A DNA stretch of 64,000 nucleotides from Rhizobium sp. FKY42 (GCF_005222835.1 NZ_STGA01000062.1:62001-126000), one strand, 5' to 3'. Positions 1 through 10,627 are shown, counted from the stretch's first letter. The notes: generated from the letters alone by a model not told the origin. Program-made: numbers and translations.

Positions 1-191
1 CGTCTATGTCCATGACCCTCAAAATCCTTCCGAAATCAGACTCCCGCCTGGCGCAGCATATTTATTGCGTGGTTAGCTCTCCGGCGAAAGGATATTTCCA
101 GACAGGCGATACTGGAGAAAGGAAATCTCTATCAATCTGGTCGTGTTAAGGTAATGTTACAGAATAAGGCGACAATGTGACGGAGGATCTC

Positions 192-335
192 ATGACCCAG
201 TCCTTGCAACATCTTCCCGCGGAGCTTGCCGCTCCGGGATCGGCCAGAATCGGCTATCCGGCCTTGCTACCCACCCTTCTGGCCTTCGCCGCAATAGCTT
301 TCATTGGCGCTGTAACCCTTGGTCTCATCGCTTGA
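192..335 (+). CDS. Small 47-aa single-pass membrane protein, unknown function
   Basis: A short frame of 48 codons starts with ATG at 192, six bases after a good ribosome binding site (GGAGG at 182-186), and stops with TGA at 333-335. The first 20 or so residues are polar and proline/alanine-rich. Residues about 23-47 are almost entirely hydrophobic and run to the C-terminus, so it looks like a tail-anchored or single-pass inner-membrane peptide. A strong terminator follows 30 bases later, which supports a separate short transcript. I do not recognise the family; no function is claimed. Confidence 0.55.
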   Translation: MTQSLQHLPAELAAPGSARIGYPALLPTLLAFAAIAFIGAVTLGLIA

Positions 336-364
336 GCCGAACGGTGCGCACCGTTCGGATCTTG

Positions 365-402
365 AAAAAGCCCTTCCGTGCCGCCCGCGGAAGGGCTTTT
401 TC
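365..402. terminator. Bidirectional intrinsic terminator
   Basis: A perfect hairpin: AAAAAGCCCTTCCG pairs with CGGAAGGGCTTTTT around a 9-nt loop, with A-runs and T-runs on the two sides. It lies between the small peptide gene on the plus strand and the 3' end of the amidohydrolase on the minus strand, so it can serve both. Confidence 0.85.
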
Positions 403-404
403 GT

Positions 405-1568
405 TCAATCATTCTTCAGGTAAGCTTCTACCGTTTCCACCCACATGGATACGCCAATCGGCAAGGCATCGTCATTGAAGTCGAACTTCGGATGATGCAG
501 GGGTGGATCGCGGTCCGTCCTGCCGGTCCCGAGCAGGATGTAGCTGCCGGGTGTCTCTGCCAGCATGAAGGCGAAATCCTCGCTGCCCATACTGGGGCGC
601 GGCAGATCCAGCACATTCTCTGTTCCGACGACCCGTTGTGCCACGCTGCGGATGAACTGTGTCTGTTCAACGTGGTTGATTGTAGGCTCGTAGCCGCGTT
701 CGTAATGGATGGTGGCGCTCATGCCATAACTTGCGGCCTGTCCTTCTGCGACTTCTCGCACACGCGTCTCCAGCATGTCTCGAACCTTGGGGTCGAAGGA
801 GCGGATGGTGACGGCAAGCTCCGCGCGTTCCGGAATGACATTGCTGGCCTTGCCGGAATTGAAAGCGCCGACGGTAATGACCGCCTGATCCATCGCGTGG
901 AGGTTACGTGTCACGATCGTCTGCAAGGCCATGACGATGCTTGCGCCGCAAACGATTGGGTCGAGCGCATCCTGCGGTTCGGCCCCGTGTCCACCACGAC
1001 CGTTGACCACAATCAGGCATTCATCGGCTGCGGCCATCATTGGCCCTTCCTTCACGGCGATCTTGCCGAAGGGAATGGATGGATCATTGTGGAGACCAAA
1101 AACCACGTCGCAGGGGAAGCGCTTGAACAGCCCGTCCTCGATCATGATCTTGGCTCCGGCGAAGTTTTCCTCGGCCGGCTGAAAGATCAGATGAACCGCG
1201 CCATCAAAATTACGGCGCTCCGACAGCGCCTTTGCTGCGCCCAAGAGGATGGCTGTGTGCCCATCATGGCCGCAGGCATGCATCAGGCCCGGCGTCTGGC
1301 TGGCGTGATCGAGGCCGGTTTCCTCGAAGATCGGGAGCGCATCAATATCAGCGCGGATACCAATCGCGCGGTCGCTCGAACCGTTACGAAGTGTGGCGAC
1401 GATCCCGGTCTTGGCCAGGCCGCGGGTAACTTCCCAGCCCATCTGCGTCAGTTGATCGGCGATGAAGTCGGAAGTTTTGAACTCGGACAGGCCCAATTCC
1501 GGATTCTGATGAAGGAAGCGCCGTAGCGCCACGAGTTCCGGCATGTCGTTCGAGATCTGGAGTGTCAT
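405..1568 (-). CDS. M20 family amidohydrolase (hippurate/N-acyl-amino-acid hydrolase type)
   Basis: A 387-aa zinc metallohydrolase of the M20D family (HipO/AbgB/IAA-amino-acid hydrolase type), expected to hydrolyse an N-acyl amide in the cytoplasm. Visible motifs are GIRADIDALPI, the metal-binding HACGHDGHTA stretch near residue 100, the catalytic EE pair in FQPAEEN, and GSEDFAF near the C-terminus. Length is typical. It starts at ATG 1568 (MTLQISNDMPEL). The gene stands alone, convergent with the small peptide gene. The substrate cannot be told from sequence; hippurate, indole-acetyl amino acids and N-acetyl amino acids are all possible in this family. Confidence 0.85.
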   Translation of the reverse strand: MTLQISNDMPELVALRRFLHQNPELGLSEFKTSDFIADQLTQMGWEVTRGLAKTGIVATLRNGSSDRAIGIRADIDALPIFEETGLDHASQTPGLMHACGHDGHTAILLGAAKALSERRNFDGAVHLIFQPAEENFAGAKIMIEDGLFKRFPCDVVFGLHNDPSIPFGKIAVKEGPMMAAADECLIVVNGRGGHGAEPQDALDPIVCGASIVMALQTIVTRNLHAMDQAVITVGAFNSGKASNVIPERAELAVTIRSFDPKVRDMLETRVREVAEGQAASYGMSATIHYERGYEPTINHVEQTQFIRSVAQRVVGTENVLDLPRPSMGSEDFAFMLAETPGSYILLGTGRTDRDPPLHHPKFDFNDDALPIGVSMWVETVEAYLKND

Positions 1569-2077
1569 ATCATCACCACTGCTGGCAGTTAAGGCATCAT
1601 TAGCAAAGTATGAGACATAGCAGGCTGTACCCTTGCGGGTAAATGCCCTGTACTACCTGCATAAAATTACGCCTCGAATTCAAGCTCCGGCCAAGCGAGC
1701 CAAGAAGACGCTTGAAGAAGAAACATGTTGGTGTCATGGAACTCCGTGCAACGCAGAGAATTGAAGCCCGAGGCCGGTCGACCAACTTGCTGCGCAAGAC
1801 ACGAAATGCATCGCATCCTATATTCCAAAGGGCTGAATATGTTCAGGTTTCATTCATGCCTGTCCGGCTAGTGGCGATAGATGTCAGTATTGGAGAGACC
1901 GTTGATCATCTGCAAGTCTTCCGCCTTCATGTGTCGCACATACCGGCCAGGAAGGCTGCTTACTGTCTGCAAGGCTCACCACCTGCCATTTCCATTTCTG
2001 AAGCCTTGATTCTGTCCGCCTGAAGGCCGGATGGCCCGCCGTTCAAGACCGCCCACTCCTGATCAGAAGTCGACACA
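1569..2077. other. 509-nt intergenic region upstream of ndvB
   Basis: This stretch separates two divergent genes, so it should hold the promoters of the amidohydrolase and ndvB. An open frame at 1643-2023 exists, but it is arginine-rich, shows no family motif and has no clear ribosome binding site, so I do not call it. A small hairpin (TACCC-TTGC-GGGTA) sits near 1628-1641. I see no consensus promoter or repeat that I can defend. Confidence 0.5.
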
Positions 2078-5000
2078 ATGTCATTTCATAATACCCCCGC
2101 TTCCTCCTCGCGCGAAACCGAAGGCAAGCAGATCGATCATAACGAAGCGATCCGTGCCACCTATTTCAATGCCGAGGCCCTGCGGTCCTGCGGTGAGGCT
2201 CTGGCGCGCGACGGTGCGGCAACGCTTCCGGGTTTCATGACCTTCGAATTTCGCGAACGGCACAAGGAGAACGAACGCGAAATTCTGCGCGTTTACCGTT
2301 CGACAGCCAAGGACGTGGAGGCCGGTGCGACCATTACACCGGCTGCGGAGTGGCTGCTGGACAATCACTACATCGTGGAAGAAGCCATTCAGGAAGTTCG
2401 TCGCGACTTTCCGAAGAAGTTCTATCGTCAGCTGCCGACCATGCGCATCGGTTCGATGGAAATGCCACGCGTTCTGGCGCTGGCATGGCTTTATGTGGCG
2501 CACACCCACAGCACCGTGAACCGCGATAACCTGACGGCGATGACAGAGGGCTTCCAGGTCCATCAGTCGCTGGAAATCGGTGAACTGTGGGCGTTGCCGT
2601 CCTTCCTGCGTTTCGTGCTGATTGAAAACCTGCGCCGCATCTCCATTCGGGTGGAGAAGTCGCGACGCATGCGCCAGCAGGCCAATGATGCGGCAGATGC
2701 CATCATCAAGTTGAACGACGAAGCCGCAAGCGCCGATCTGTTGAAGAAGATTGAGCCGCTGACGGACGATAATACATTTTCGACGCAGTTCCTCTATCGC
2801 CTGCGTAATGCGTCGCAATCGCCAAGCTTCGCCATCCAGTGGCTGGAAGCACGTCTGGCGGCTGCCGGAACCGACACCGAAGAAGTGATGATGGCGGAGC
2901 AGAACCGCCTGTCCTCCGGCAACGTCACAATGGGTAACATCATCAAGAGCCTGCGCGAAATCGATGACACTGAATGGAGTGTCTGGTTCGAGGACGTGTG
3001 CCTTGTTGACAAGGTTCTCCGCGAGCAGAGTGACTACAACGATCTCGATTTCGGATCGCGCAACTCCTACCGCAACCGGATCGAGAAGCTGGCGCGTTAC
3101 GCGAAGAAGACAGAAATCGAGGTTGCCAGTGCAGCCATTGCCCTGGCGCAAGAGGCTGCGCAGGCCACTGAGCCGGATCCGCACAAAGCAAATGTCGGCG
3201 CATTTCTGAACGGCATGTATCGCGAAGAGCTGGAAAAGCGTGTCGGCTACACGCCAACCTTTGCCCAGAGACTTCTGCGCACCGTGCAGAAGCTGAACTG
3301 GTTCGCTGTGGCTGCGCCGGTTCTCCTCCTCACCTTTCTGGCGCTCGCGATCGTCGGCTTCTTCCTGGCCCATGCGGGCATGTCCTGGCCGGTCATCATT
3401 CTCTTCCTGCTGATGTTCTCGCTGCCAGCCTCGGAGGGTGCAACGGGCCTGTTCAACACGCTGGTGACCTATGTTGTCAAACCGGCGCGTCTCGTCGGCT
3501 ACGAGTTCAAGGAAGGCATTCCGGAAGAGGCTCGCACGCTGGTCGTCGTGCCTTGCCTCATCACCAACCGCGATACGGTTGATGAACTCATCCGCAATCT
3601 CGAGGTACATTACCTCGCCAACCCGCATGGTGAGATCTATTTCGCGCTGCTGAGTGACTGGAAAGACAGCAATGTGGAGCAGTCTGACGCCGATCTCGAA
3701 GTGCTGGAATATGCCCGCCGCGAAGTGGCTACACTCAGCAACCGGTATGCATTTGACGGCAAGACGCGCTTCTACCTGCTGCATCGCCGCCGTCTGTTCA
3801 ATCCGTCGGAAGGTGTCTGGATGGGTTGGGAACGCAAGCGCGGCAAGCTGCATGAACTCAACCTGCTGCTGCGGGGCGACAAGGATACGACCTATCTCCA
3901 GGGCGCCAATACCGTTCCGGAAAATGTACAATATGTCATGACGCTGGACGCCGATACGCGCCTGATGCGCGATGCGGTGACCAAGCTGGTCGGCAAGCTG
4001 CACCATCCCATCAACCGTCCGGTTCACGATGTGAATTCGGGCCGGGTTATTCATGGTTATGGGCTTCTGCAGCCACGCGTGACACCTTCGCTGACGACGG
4101 GCAAGGATGCCTCGGTCTTTCAGCGCGTCTATTCGATGAGCCGGGGTATCGATCCTTACGTCTTCACCGTTTCCGACGTTTATCAGGATCTGACCGGCGA
4201 AGGCAGCTTTACAGGCAAGGGCCTTTACCACGTCGATGCCTTCGAGACTGCTCTTCGCGGTCGCATCGAGGAAAACGCCGTTCTCAGCCATGACTTGCTG
4301 GAAGGTTCGTTCTCCCGCTGCGCGCTCGTCACCGACGTGGAACTGGTGGAAGATTTCCCGACCCGTTACGAGGTTGAAGTCTCGCGTCAGCATCGCTGGG
4401 CGCGTGGCGACTGGCAGCTGCTTCCTTACATCCTGGACACAACCCGTGGTGTGACGGGGCTCGGCCGCTGGAAGATGATCGATAATCTGCGCCGTTCGCT
4501 GACGCCGATTGCCTGGTTCTTCGCCTCTGTACTCGGTTGGTACTTCATGTCGCCGCTCGGTGCGCTGATCTGGCAGATCCTTTTGATCTTCTCGCTGTTT
4601 GTCGCGCCTACTCTGTCGCTCATCACCGGGCTTCTGCCGCGCTCCACCGATATCGTGCCGCGCGCGCACTTCTATTCCGTCTGGTCCGACATTCGTTCGG
4701 CCAATGCGCAGGTTGCGCTTCGCATCGTGTTCATTGCCGACTCGGCTTTCATGATGATCGATGCCATCGTGCGTTCGCTCTATCGCCTCTTCGTCAGCCG
4801 TAAGCTGATGCTGGAATGGCGTACCGCGGCAAGCGTGCAGTCTTCCGCGCAGGGCAGCCCACAGGCCTATTTCCGCTCCATGTGGCATGCGCCGGTCGCC
4901 GCGATCCTCGCCATCATGTTCGCGGCCCTGCCAGACGATAATGCCTTCCTCGTCGGTATTCCCTTCGCGCTTCTGTGGATCCTGTCGCCGATCGTCGCAT

Positions 5001-8000
5001 GGTATGTCAGCCAATCGGCGGAAACCGAAGATCGTCTCTTTGTACCGGAGGCAGTGTCCGTCGAGCTACGCAAGATCTCCCGCCGTACCTGGCGTTACTA
5101 CGAAGCGTTCACGACTGAAGACCAGAACTTCCTGCCGCCGGATAACTTCCAGGAAACGCCGGAGCCGATCGTTGCCAAGCGTACGTCGCCAACCAATATC
5201 GGCGTCTATCTGCTCTCTGTTGTATCGGCGCGTCATTTCGGCTGGCTGAGCTTCCAGGAAACGCTGGAACGCATCGAGCAGACGGTGACGACCGTCGAGA
5301 AGATGGAGAAATTCCGCGGCCATCTCTACAACTGGTATCACACGGATACGCTGGCAACGCTTGGGCCGCGTTATGTCTCAACGGTCGATAGCGGCAACCT
5401 TGCCGGTCATCTGATCGCCGTTTCTTCCGCCTGCCGCGAATGGGCGGAAGCGCCATCGGCGCATCTTCAGGCCAATCTGGATGGTATCGGTGATGTCGCC
5501 GGTATTCTTTCGGAAGTGCTGAAGGATCTGCCGGATGACCGCAAGACGGTGCGTCCGCTGCGCCGCCGCATTGATGAGCGCATTATCGGCTTCGGAAACG
5601 CTTTGGCGGCGGTAAAGCGCGAACACGAGTTCGCCTCCATCCGCATCATCAACCTTGCGGTTCTGGCACGCGACATCCAGAAGCTTGCCGCCAACCTGGA
5701 TCATGAAGTCAGCTCCAACCAGACGGCGGAACTGCTGCGCTGGGCGGAATCTCTGGTTGAGGCCTGCGAAGCGCATATCGCTGATACCACGTTCGACATG
5801 ACCAATATCGAGCCGCTGCGCCAGCGTCTCATTCAGCTGCGGGATCGTACGCGCCAGCTGGCCTTTGGCATGGATTTCACCTTCCTTTACCGGAAGGATC
5901 GCCGTCTGCTCTCCATCGGTTACCGCGTGGAAAGCAACGATCTCGATGAGGCCTGCTACGACCTTCTGGCATCCGAATGCCGGTTGACCAGCCTGTTTGC
6001 GATTGCCAAGGGCGATCTGCCGACCGAGCACTGGTATCGCCTTGGCCGTCAGGTTGTGCCGATCGGTGCCCGCGGTGCGCTGATCTCCTGGTCGGGCTCG
6101 ATGTTCGAATACCTCATGCCGCCGCTCGTCATGCAGGAGCGTCAGGGTGGTATTCTGAACCAGACGAACAACCTGATCGTTGAAGAGCAGATGAACCATG
6201 GCCGCCGCCTGAATATTCCGTGGGGCATTTCGGAAGCCGCCTTCAATGCGCGCGACCATAACCTGAACTATCAGTATACCAACTTCGGCGTGCCGACGCT
6301 GGGCCTCAAGCGTGGCCTGGGTCAAAATGCGGTCATCGCACCTTATGCTTCAATCCTTGCCAGCCAGTACAAGCCGCTGGAAGCGCTGGAAAACCTGCAG
6401 AAGCTGCGGGCAGTAGGAGCTTTGGGCCGTTACGGCTTCCACGATGCGGTGGACTTTACGCCCACGCGCGTGCCGGAAGGCAAGCGTTGCGCGGTGGTTT
6501 ACAATTACTATGCCCACCACCATGGCATGTCGATCGCGGCGATCGCCAACGTCGTCAACAATGGCAAGCTGCGCGAACTCTTCCATTCCGATCCGGTCGT
6601 GGAAGCTGCCGAACTGCTGTTGCAGGAAAAGGCACCGCGCGAAGTGCCGGTCATGGGCTCCAAGTATGAACCGGAAACCCCCGGCAAGGGACAGGCAGAC
6701 CTGCTGCGTTCGGAAATCCGTACCATCCAGAACCCGGCTGGCCGTGATCGCGAGCTGATCCTGCTGTCGAACGGTCATTACTCGACCATGATGACGGCAA
6801 CCGGCACCGGCTATTCCCGCTGGAACGGCCTTGCCGTCAACCGCTGGAAGGCCGATCCGGTTGAGGATCGCTGGGGCAATTTCCTCTTCCTGCGCGATAC
6901 CGTCACCGGCCAGTGGTGGTCCACGACATCAGAGCCGCGTCGTGCAGAGGGCGAAAAGGTCAAGACCGTGTTCGGCGATGAAAAGGCCGAATTCGTCAAG
7001 ACCGTCGGCACGCTCACCAGCTCCGTCGAGGTGATTGTCGCGACCGAACACGATGCGGAAGGCCGCCGTCTGACGCTGCTGAACCAGGGTACGGAAGACC
7101 GCTTCATCGAAGTGACTTCCTATATCGAGCCGGTTCTGGCGCACGAAGATGATGACAATGCACATCCGGTCTTCTCGCGCATGTTCATTCGCACGGAAAT
7201 TGGCCGTCGCGGCGATGTGATCCGCGCCTGGCGCAACCGTCGCAACCCGAATGAGCCTTCAATGCAGATCGCGCATCTGGCAGCGGATAATGCCGGTTCG
7301 TCGCGCCCGACCGAGTTCGAAACGGATCGCCGCCGCTTCATCGGCCGTGGCCGCACGCTTGCCGAAGCGGCTGCCTTCGATGCGGATGCGACGCTTTCCG
7401 GCACTGATGGCTTTACGCTCGATCCGATCCTGTCCATGCGCCGCGTCGTGCGCGTGCCGGCGGGCAAAAAGGTCAGCGTGATCTTCTGGACGATTGCTGC
7501 GCCAAGCCGCGAAGAACTTGATATCGCCGTCGAGCGCTATCGTCATCCGGATGCCTTTGGTTCGGAACTGACGCAGGCCTGGACGCGTGTTCAGGTGCAG
7601 ATGCGCCATATCGGCATCAATTCGCAGCAGGCGGCTGCCTTCCAGCATCTGGGCCGCTATCTGGTCTATCCGGACATGCACCTGCGTGCCGATGCCGCAA
7701 CGGTCAACTCTGGCCTTGCTTCCCAGCGCCAGCTTTGGGGTCTGTCGATTTCCGGTGACCTGCCGATCTTCACGCTGCGCGTGAACGACGAAATGGATAT
7801 GGAAGTCGTCAAGGAAGCGCTTTCGGCGCAGGAATATCTGCGCTCTCGCGGGGTGATGGCGGATCTCGTCATCGTCAACGAGAAGCCCGCTTCCTATGCG
7901 CAGGACATGCAGCATGCGATTGACCAGATCAGCGAAAGCATTCGTCGCTTGGGTCAGTCGGAAGGTCGTCAGCAGGTCTTTGCGCTTCGTCGCGACCTGA

Positions 8001-10564
8001 TGGACGATGCAACCTGGGCCGCCCTGATTGCTGCCTCGCGTGTCGTGCTTCATGCCCGCAACGGCAAGATCGAGGATCAGGTCAACCGTGCCGTCTCGCT
8101 CTTCTCCGACAAGCGCGGCGTCGAGGTGGAAATGGACCGCCGTGCCCTGCTGACGGCTGCCGATTTTGGCACTGTGGCGGACGAGGCCGGTGCTGCCGAT
8201 CTCGACTTCTGGAATGGTTACGGCGGTTTCTCGACCGACGGTCAGGAATATGTCGTGCGTCTGCAAGGTGGGGCCGCAACGCCGCACCCGTGGATCAACG
8301 TCATCTCCAACGAGCGCTTCGGCTTCCACGTCGCGGCGGAAGGCGCTGCCTTCACCTGGAGCCAGAACTCGCGTGACTATCAGCTTACGCCGTGGTCGAA
8401 CGATCCGGTTACCAACCGTCCGGGTGAGGCGCTTTATGTGGCCGATCTGGACAGTGGTTCGGTGCTGACACCCTATGCAGCGCTATCCCGCAAGCCTTCG
8501 GTCTCCTTCGAGGCTCGGCATGGTCTCGGCTATTCGATCTTCCGTTCGCAAGACGAAGGCGTTGCCATGACCGTGACGCAGACGGTTGATCGCACCCGTC
8601 CGGTGAAGTTCTCCAAGCTGGTGCTGAAAAACACCAGCGGACAGGCTCGCCGCCTCCGGGTCTATGGCTATGCGGAATGGATCCTCGGCAACAACCCGCA
8701 GCGGACGCAGCCCTTCATTCTCTCCAGCAGAGATGAGGCAACGGGTGCACTGCTTGCCAGCAACCCGTACAGCATCGATTACAGCAGCCGCACAGCCCTG
8801 TTCGGTGCGGATGTTGCGGCCTCCAGCTTCACCACCAGCCGTCGCGAGTTCCTTGGGCGTTTTGGCTCCATGGCGGCTCCTGCGGCTGTCGCAAGCGGGG
8901 CTGCTCTGACCGGCACACTGGAGCCGGATGGTGCGCCTTGCGCGGCTCTCGCCTGCGATATCGAACTCGCTGCCGACGAAGAAAAGACAATCACCTTCTT
9001 CATGGGAGATTGCAGCAGCCGCGAAGAGGCGGCTGCTCTGGCTGCCGAGGTGCGTGGGGTCAATGCGGCAACCGTCGTTGACGGTGCGAAGAGCTTCTGG
9101 AACGACTTCACCGGTCGTCTGAGGATCTCCACGCCGGACAAGGCGCTGGATCACATGATCAATACCTGGCTGCCCTATCAGGCACTAAGCTGCCGCATCC
9201 TGTCGCGCACGGCTTTCTACCAGTCGTCGGGTGCCTATGGCTTCCGCGACCAGTTGCAGGATACGCTGGCCTTCATGATGCATGATCCGGCCCTGGCTCG
9301 CCGTCAGATCGTAACGGCTGCCGGTCGACAGTTCCCCGAAGGGGATGTGCAGCACTGGTGGCTACCGGTTACGGGTGCTGGTGTCCGTACGACCATCTCG
9401 GATGATGTGGTGTGGCTTGCCTATGCGGCTGACCAGTACATCAGGACCACCGGTGATGTGTCGGTTCTGGATGAGCAGCTTCCGTTCCTCAAGGGCGCGG
9501 CACTTACACCCGGCCAGCACGACGCCTTTTATAAACCCGAGATCTCGGAAGAGACGTCGACGGTCTACGAACATGCGGCGCGTGCTCTTGATCTCGCCAT
9601 CAAGCGCACGGGTTCCAACGGTCTGCCGCTCATTCTGGGTGGCGACTGGAACGACGGTATGAACCGCGTTGGTGTTGGTGGTCGTGGCACCAGTGTCTGG
9701 CTCGGCTGGTTCCTGGCTGCAGCACTTCGCCGGTTCCTTCCTCACGCCGAACAGCGTGGTGATCAGGAACGTGTCGGGCGCTGGTCCGGCCATCTGGAAA
9801 GCTTGAAGAACGCGTTGGAAACGGCTGGCTGGGATGGCCAATACTATCGCCGTGGCTACTTCGACGATGGTAGTCCGCTGGGTGCCGATGGCAATCTGGA
9901 ATGCGCCATCGACTCGCTTGGCCAGTCGTGGAGCGTGCTCTCCGGCGAAGGTGATCCGGCTCGATCCGAGCAGGCCATGAACGCGGTGATGACCAAGCTT
10001 GTGTCTGAAGAGGACGGCATCATACGTCTGTTCACCCCGGCCTTTGCCTCGACGCCCAAGGATCCAGGCTACATCAAAGCCTATCCGCCGGGTGTGCGCG
10101 AAAATGGCGGTCAGTACACGCATGCGGCCACGTGGGTCGTGCTGGCGCTGGCGAAACTTGGACGCGGGGACGATGCCTGGAAGGCCTTCCAGCTTCTCAA
10201 CCCGGTCAATCATGCGCTCAGCAAGGACGATGCCGATCGCTACCGTGTCGAGCCGTATGTGGTGGCTGCTGACGTCTACGGCGCTGGCGATCTCACCGGT
10301 CGCGGTGGCTGGACCTGGTATACCGGTTCGGCAGGTTGGCTCTATCGTGCAGCCGTCGAAGGCATTCTTGGCATCCGCCGCGAAGGCGACCGTTTGTTCG
10401 TTCGTCCGGCCCTGCCCAGCGAGTGGACTGGCTTCGAAGCGACGCTGACGCTTGATGGCAAGAACTTCGCCATCAAGGTGGAAAAGGCTGCTGCTTCCAG
10501 CGAAGCGGCTGTCACGATCAACGGGACTGCGGTGGCGTTGGCAGAGGGCTTCGCAATCGGCTGA
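2078..10564 (+). CDS. ndvB: Cyclic beta-1,2-glucan synthase
   Basis: A 2828-aa inner-membrane enzyme that makes periplasmic cyclic beta-1,2-glucan from UDP-glucose (initiation, elongation, length control and cyclisation). Length matches ChvB/NdvB/Cgs proteins. The first ~400 residues are soluble. Membrane segments lie near residues 408-455, 808-855 and 940-985. The glycosyltransferase-84 domain lies between, with a DAD metal motif in TLDADTR (~621) and QHRW (~770) as the QxxRW motif. The C-terminal third resembles GH94 phosphorylases, with GGDWNDGM near residue 2520. The middle part corresponds to the cyclising region of known family members. The first ATG is preceded by only a weak ribosome binding site. 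The exporter gene ndvA lies downstream, convergent. In the family, this glucan is needed for osmoadaptation and for plant or animal host infection. Confidence 0.97.
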   Translation: MSFHNTPASSSRETEGKQIDHNEAIRATYFNAEALRSCGEALARDGAATLPGFMTFEFRERHKENEREILRVYRSTAKDVEAGATITPAAEWLLDNHYIVEEAIQEVRRDFPKKFYRQLPTMRIGSMEMPRVLALAWLYVAHTHSTVNRDNLTAMTEGFQVHQSLEIGELWALPSFLRFVLIENLRRISIRVEKSRRMRQQANDAADAIIKLNDEAASADLLKKIEPLTDDNTFSTQFLYRLRNASQSPSFAIQWLEARLAAAGTDTEEVMMAEQNRLSSGNVTMGNIIKSLREIDDTEWSVWFEDVCLVDKVLREQSDYNDLDFGSRNSYRNRIEKLARYAKKTEIEVASAAIALAQEAAQATEPDPHKANVGAFLNGMYREELEKRVGYTPTFAQRLLRTVQKLNWFAVAAPVLLLTFLALAIVGFFLAHAGMSWPVIILFLLMFSLPASEGATGLFNTLVTYVVKPARLVGYEFKEGIPEEARTLVVVPCLITNRDTVDELIRNLEVHYLANPHGEIYFALLSDWKDSNVEQSDADLEVLEYARREVATLSNRYAFDGKTRFYLLHRRRLFNPSEGVWMGWERKRGKLHELNLLLRGDKDTTYLQGANTVPENVQYVMTLDADTRLMRDAVTKLVGKLHHPINRPVHDVNSGRVIHGYGLLQPRVTPSLTTGKDASVFQRVYSMSRGIDPYVFTVSDVYQDLTGEGSFTGKGLYHVDAFETALRGRIEENAVLSHDLLEGSFSRCALVTDVELVEDFPTRYEVEVSRQHRWARGDWQLLPYILDTTRGVTGLGRWKMIDNLRRSLTPIAWFFASVLGWYFMSPLGALIWQILLIFSLFVAPTLSLITGLLPRSTDIVPRAHFYSVWSDIRSANAQVALRIVFIADSAFMMIDAIVRSLYRLFVSRKLMLEWRTAASVQSSAQGSPQAYFRSMWHAPVAAILAIMFAALPDDNAFLVGIPFALLWILSPIVAWYVSQSAETEDRLFVPEAVSVELRKISRRTWRYYEAFTTEDQNFLPPDNFQETPEPIVAKRTSPTNIGVYLLSVVSARHFGWLSFQETLERIEQTVTTVEKMEKFRGHLYNWYHTDTLATLGPRYVSTVDSGNLAGHLIAVSSACREWAEAPSAHLQANLDGIGDVAGILSEVLKDLPDDRKTVRPLRRRIDERIIGFGNALAAVKREHEFASIRIINLAVLARDIQKLAANLDHEVSSNQTAELLRWAESLVEACEAHIADTTFDMTNIEPLRQRLIQLRDRTRQLAFGMDFTFLYRKDRRLLSIGYRVESNDLDEACYDLLASECRLTSLFAIAKGDLPTEHWYRLGRQVVPIGARGALISWSGSMFEYLMPPLVMQERQGGILNQTNNLIVEEQMNHGRRLNIPWGISEAAFNARDHNLNYQYTNFGVPTLGLKRGLGQNAVIAPYASILASQYKPLEALENLQKLRAVGALGRYGFHDAVDFTPTRVPEGKRCAVVYNYYAHHHGMSIAAIANVVNNGKLRELFHSDPVVEAAELLLQEKAPREVPVMGSKYEPETPGKGQADLLRSEIRTIQNPAGRDRELILLSNGHYSTMMTATGTGYSRWNGLAVNRWKADPVEDRWGNFLFLRDTVTGQWWSTTSEPRRAEGEKVKTVFGDEKAEFVKTVGTLTSSVEVIVATEHDAEGRRLTLLNQGTEDRFIEVTSYIEPVLAHEDDDNAHPVFSRMFIRTEIGRRGDVIRAWRNRRNPNEPSMQIAHLAADNAGSSRPTEFETDRRRFIGRGRTLAEAAAFDADATLSGTDGFTLDPILSMRRVVRVPAGKKVSVIFWTIAAPSREELDIAVERYRHPDAFGSELTQAWTRVQVQMRHIGINSQQAAAFQHLGRYLVYPDMHLRADAATVNSGLASQRQLWGLSISGDLPIFTLRVNDEMDMEVVKEALSAQEYLRSRGVMADLVIVNEKPASYAQDMQHAIDQISESIRRLGQSEGRQQVFALRRDLMDDATWAALIAASRVVLHARNGKIEDQVNRAVSLFSDKRGVEVEMDRRALLTAADFGTVADEAGAADLDFWNGYGGFSTDGQEYVVRLQGGAATPHPWINVISNERFGFHVAAEGAAFTWSQNSRDYQLTPWSNDPVTNRPGEALYVADLDSGSVLTPYAALSRKPSVSFEARHGLGYSIFRSQDEGVAMTVTQTVDRTRPVKFSKLVLKNTSGQARRLRVYGYAEWILGNNPQRTQPFILSSRDEATGALLASNPYSIDYSSRTALFGADVAASSFTTSRREFLGRFGSMAAPAAVASGAALTGTLEPDGAPCAALACDIELAADEEKTITFFMGDCSSREEAAALAAEVRGVNAATVVDGAKSFWNDFTGRLRISTPDKALDHMINTWLPYQALSCRILSRTAFYQSSGAYGFRDQLQDTLAFMMHDPALARRQIVTAAGRQFPEGDVQHWWLPVTGAGVRTTISDDVVWLAYAADQYIRTTGDVSVLDEQLPFLKGAALTPGQHDAFYKPEISEETSTVYEHAARALDLAIKRTGSNGLPLILGGDWNDGMNRVGVGGRGTSVWLGWFLAAALRRFLPHAEQRGDQERVGRWSGHLESLKNALETAGWDGQYYRRGYFDDGSPLGADGNLECAIDSLGQSWSVLSGEGDPARSEQAMNAVMTKLVSEEDGIIRLFTPAFASTPKDPGYIKAYPPGVRENGGQYTHAATWVVLALAKLGRGDDAWKAFQLLNPVNHALSKDDADRYRVEPYVVAADVYGAGDLTGRGGWTWYTGSAGWLYRAAVEGILGIRREGDRLFVRPALPSEWTGFEATLTLDGKNFAIKVEKAAASSEAAVTINGTAVALAEGFAIG

Positions 10565-10589
10565 TTGCAACGCGCCCCATGAATAAAGC

Positions 10590-10621
10590 AAAGCCCGGTC
10601 TGCACGCGCAGGCCGGGCTTT
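10590..10621. terminator. Intrinsic terminator after ndvB, probably bidirectional
   Basis: AAAGCCCGG pairs perfectly with CCGGGCTTT around a 14-nt loop, 25 bases after the ndvB stop and just before the 3' end of the convergent secreted-protein gene. Confidence 0.8.
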
Positions 10622-10627
10622 GTTGTA

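Noticed and set aside
1..13. Possible start of a minus-strand gene leaving the window (ATG at 13)
   Set aside because: Only four codons are inside the window and the nearby GAGGG is too close to be a good site.
1643..2023. 126-codon frame upstream of ndvB
   Set aside because: Arginine-rich, no recognisable domain, no good ribosome binding site; more likely chance.
2081..5014. 977-codon open frame antisense to ndvB
   Set aside because: It is a shadow caused by high GC at third codon positions of ndvB; it has no ribosome binding site and no family sequence.
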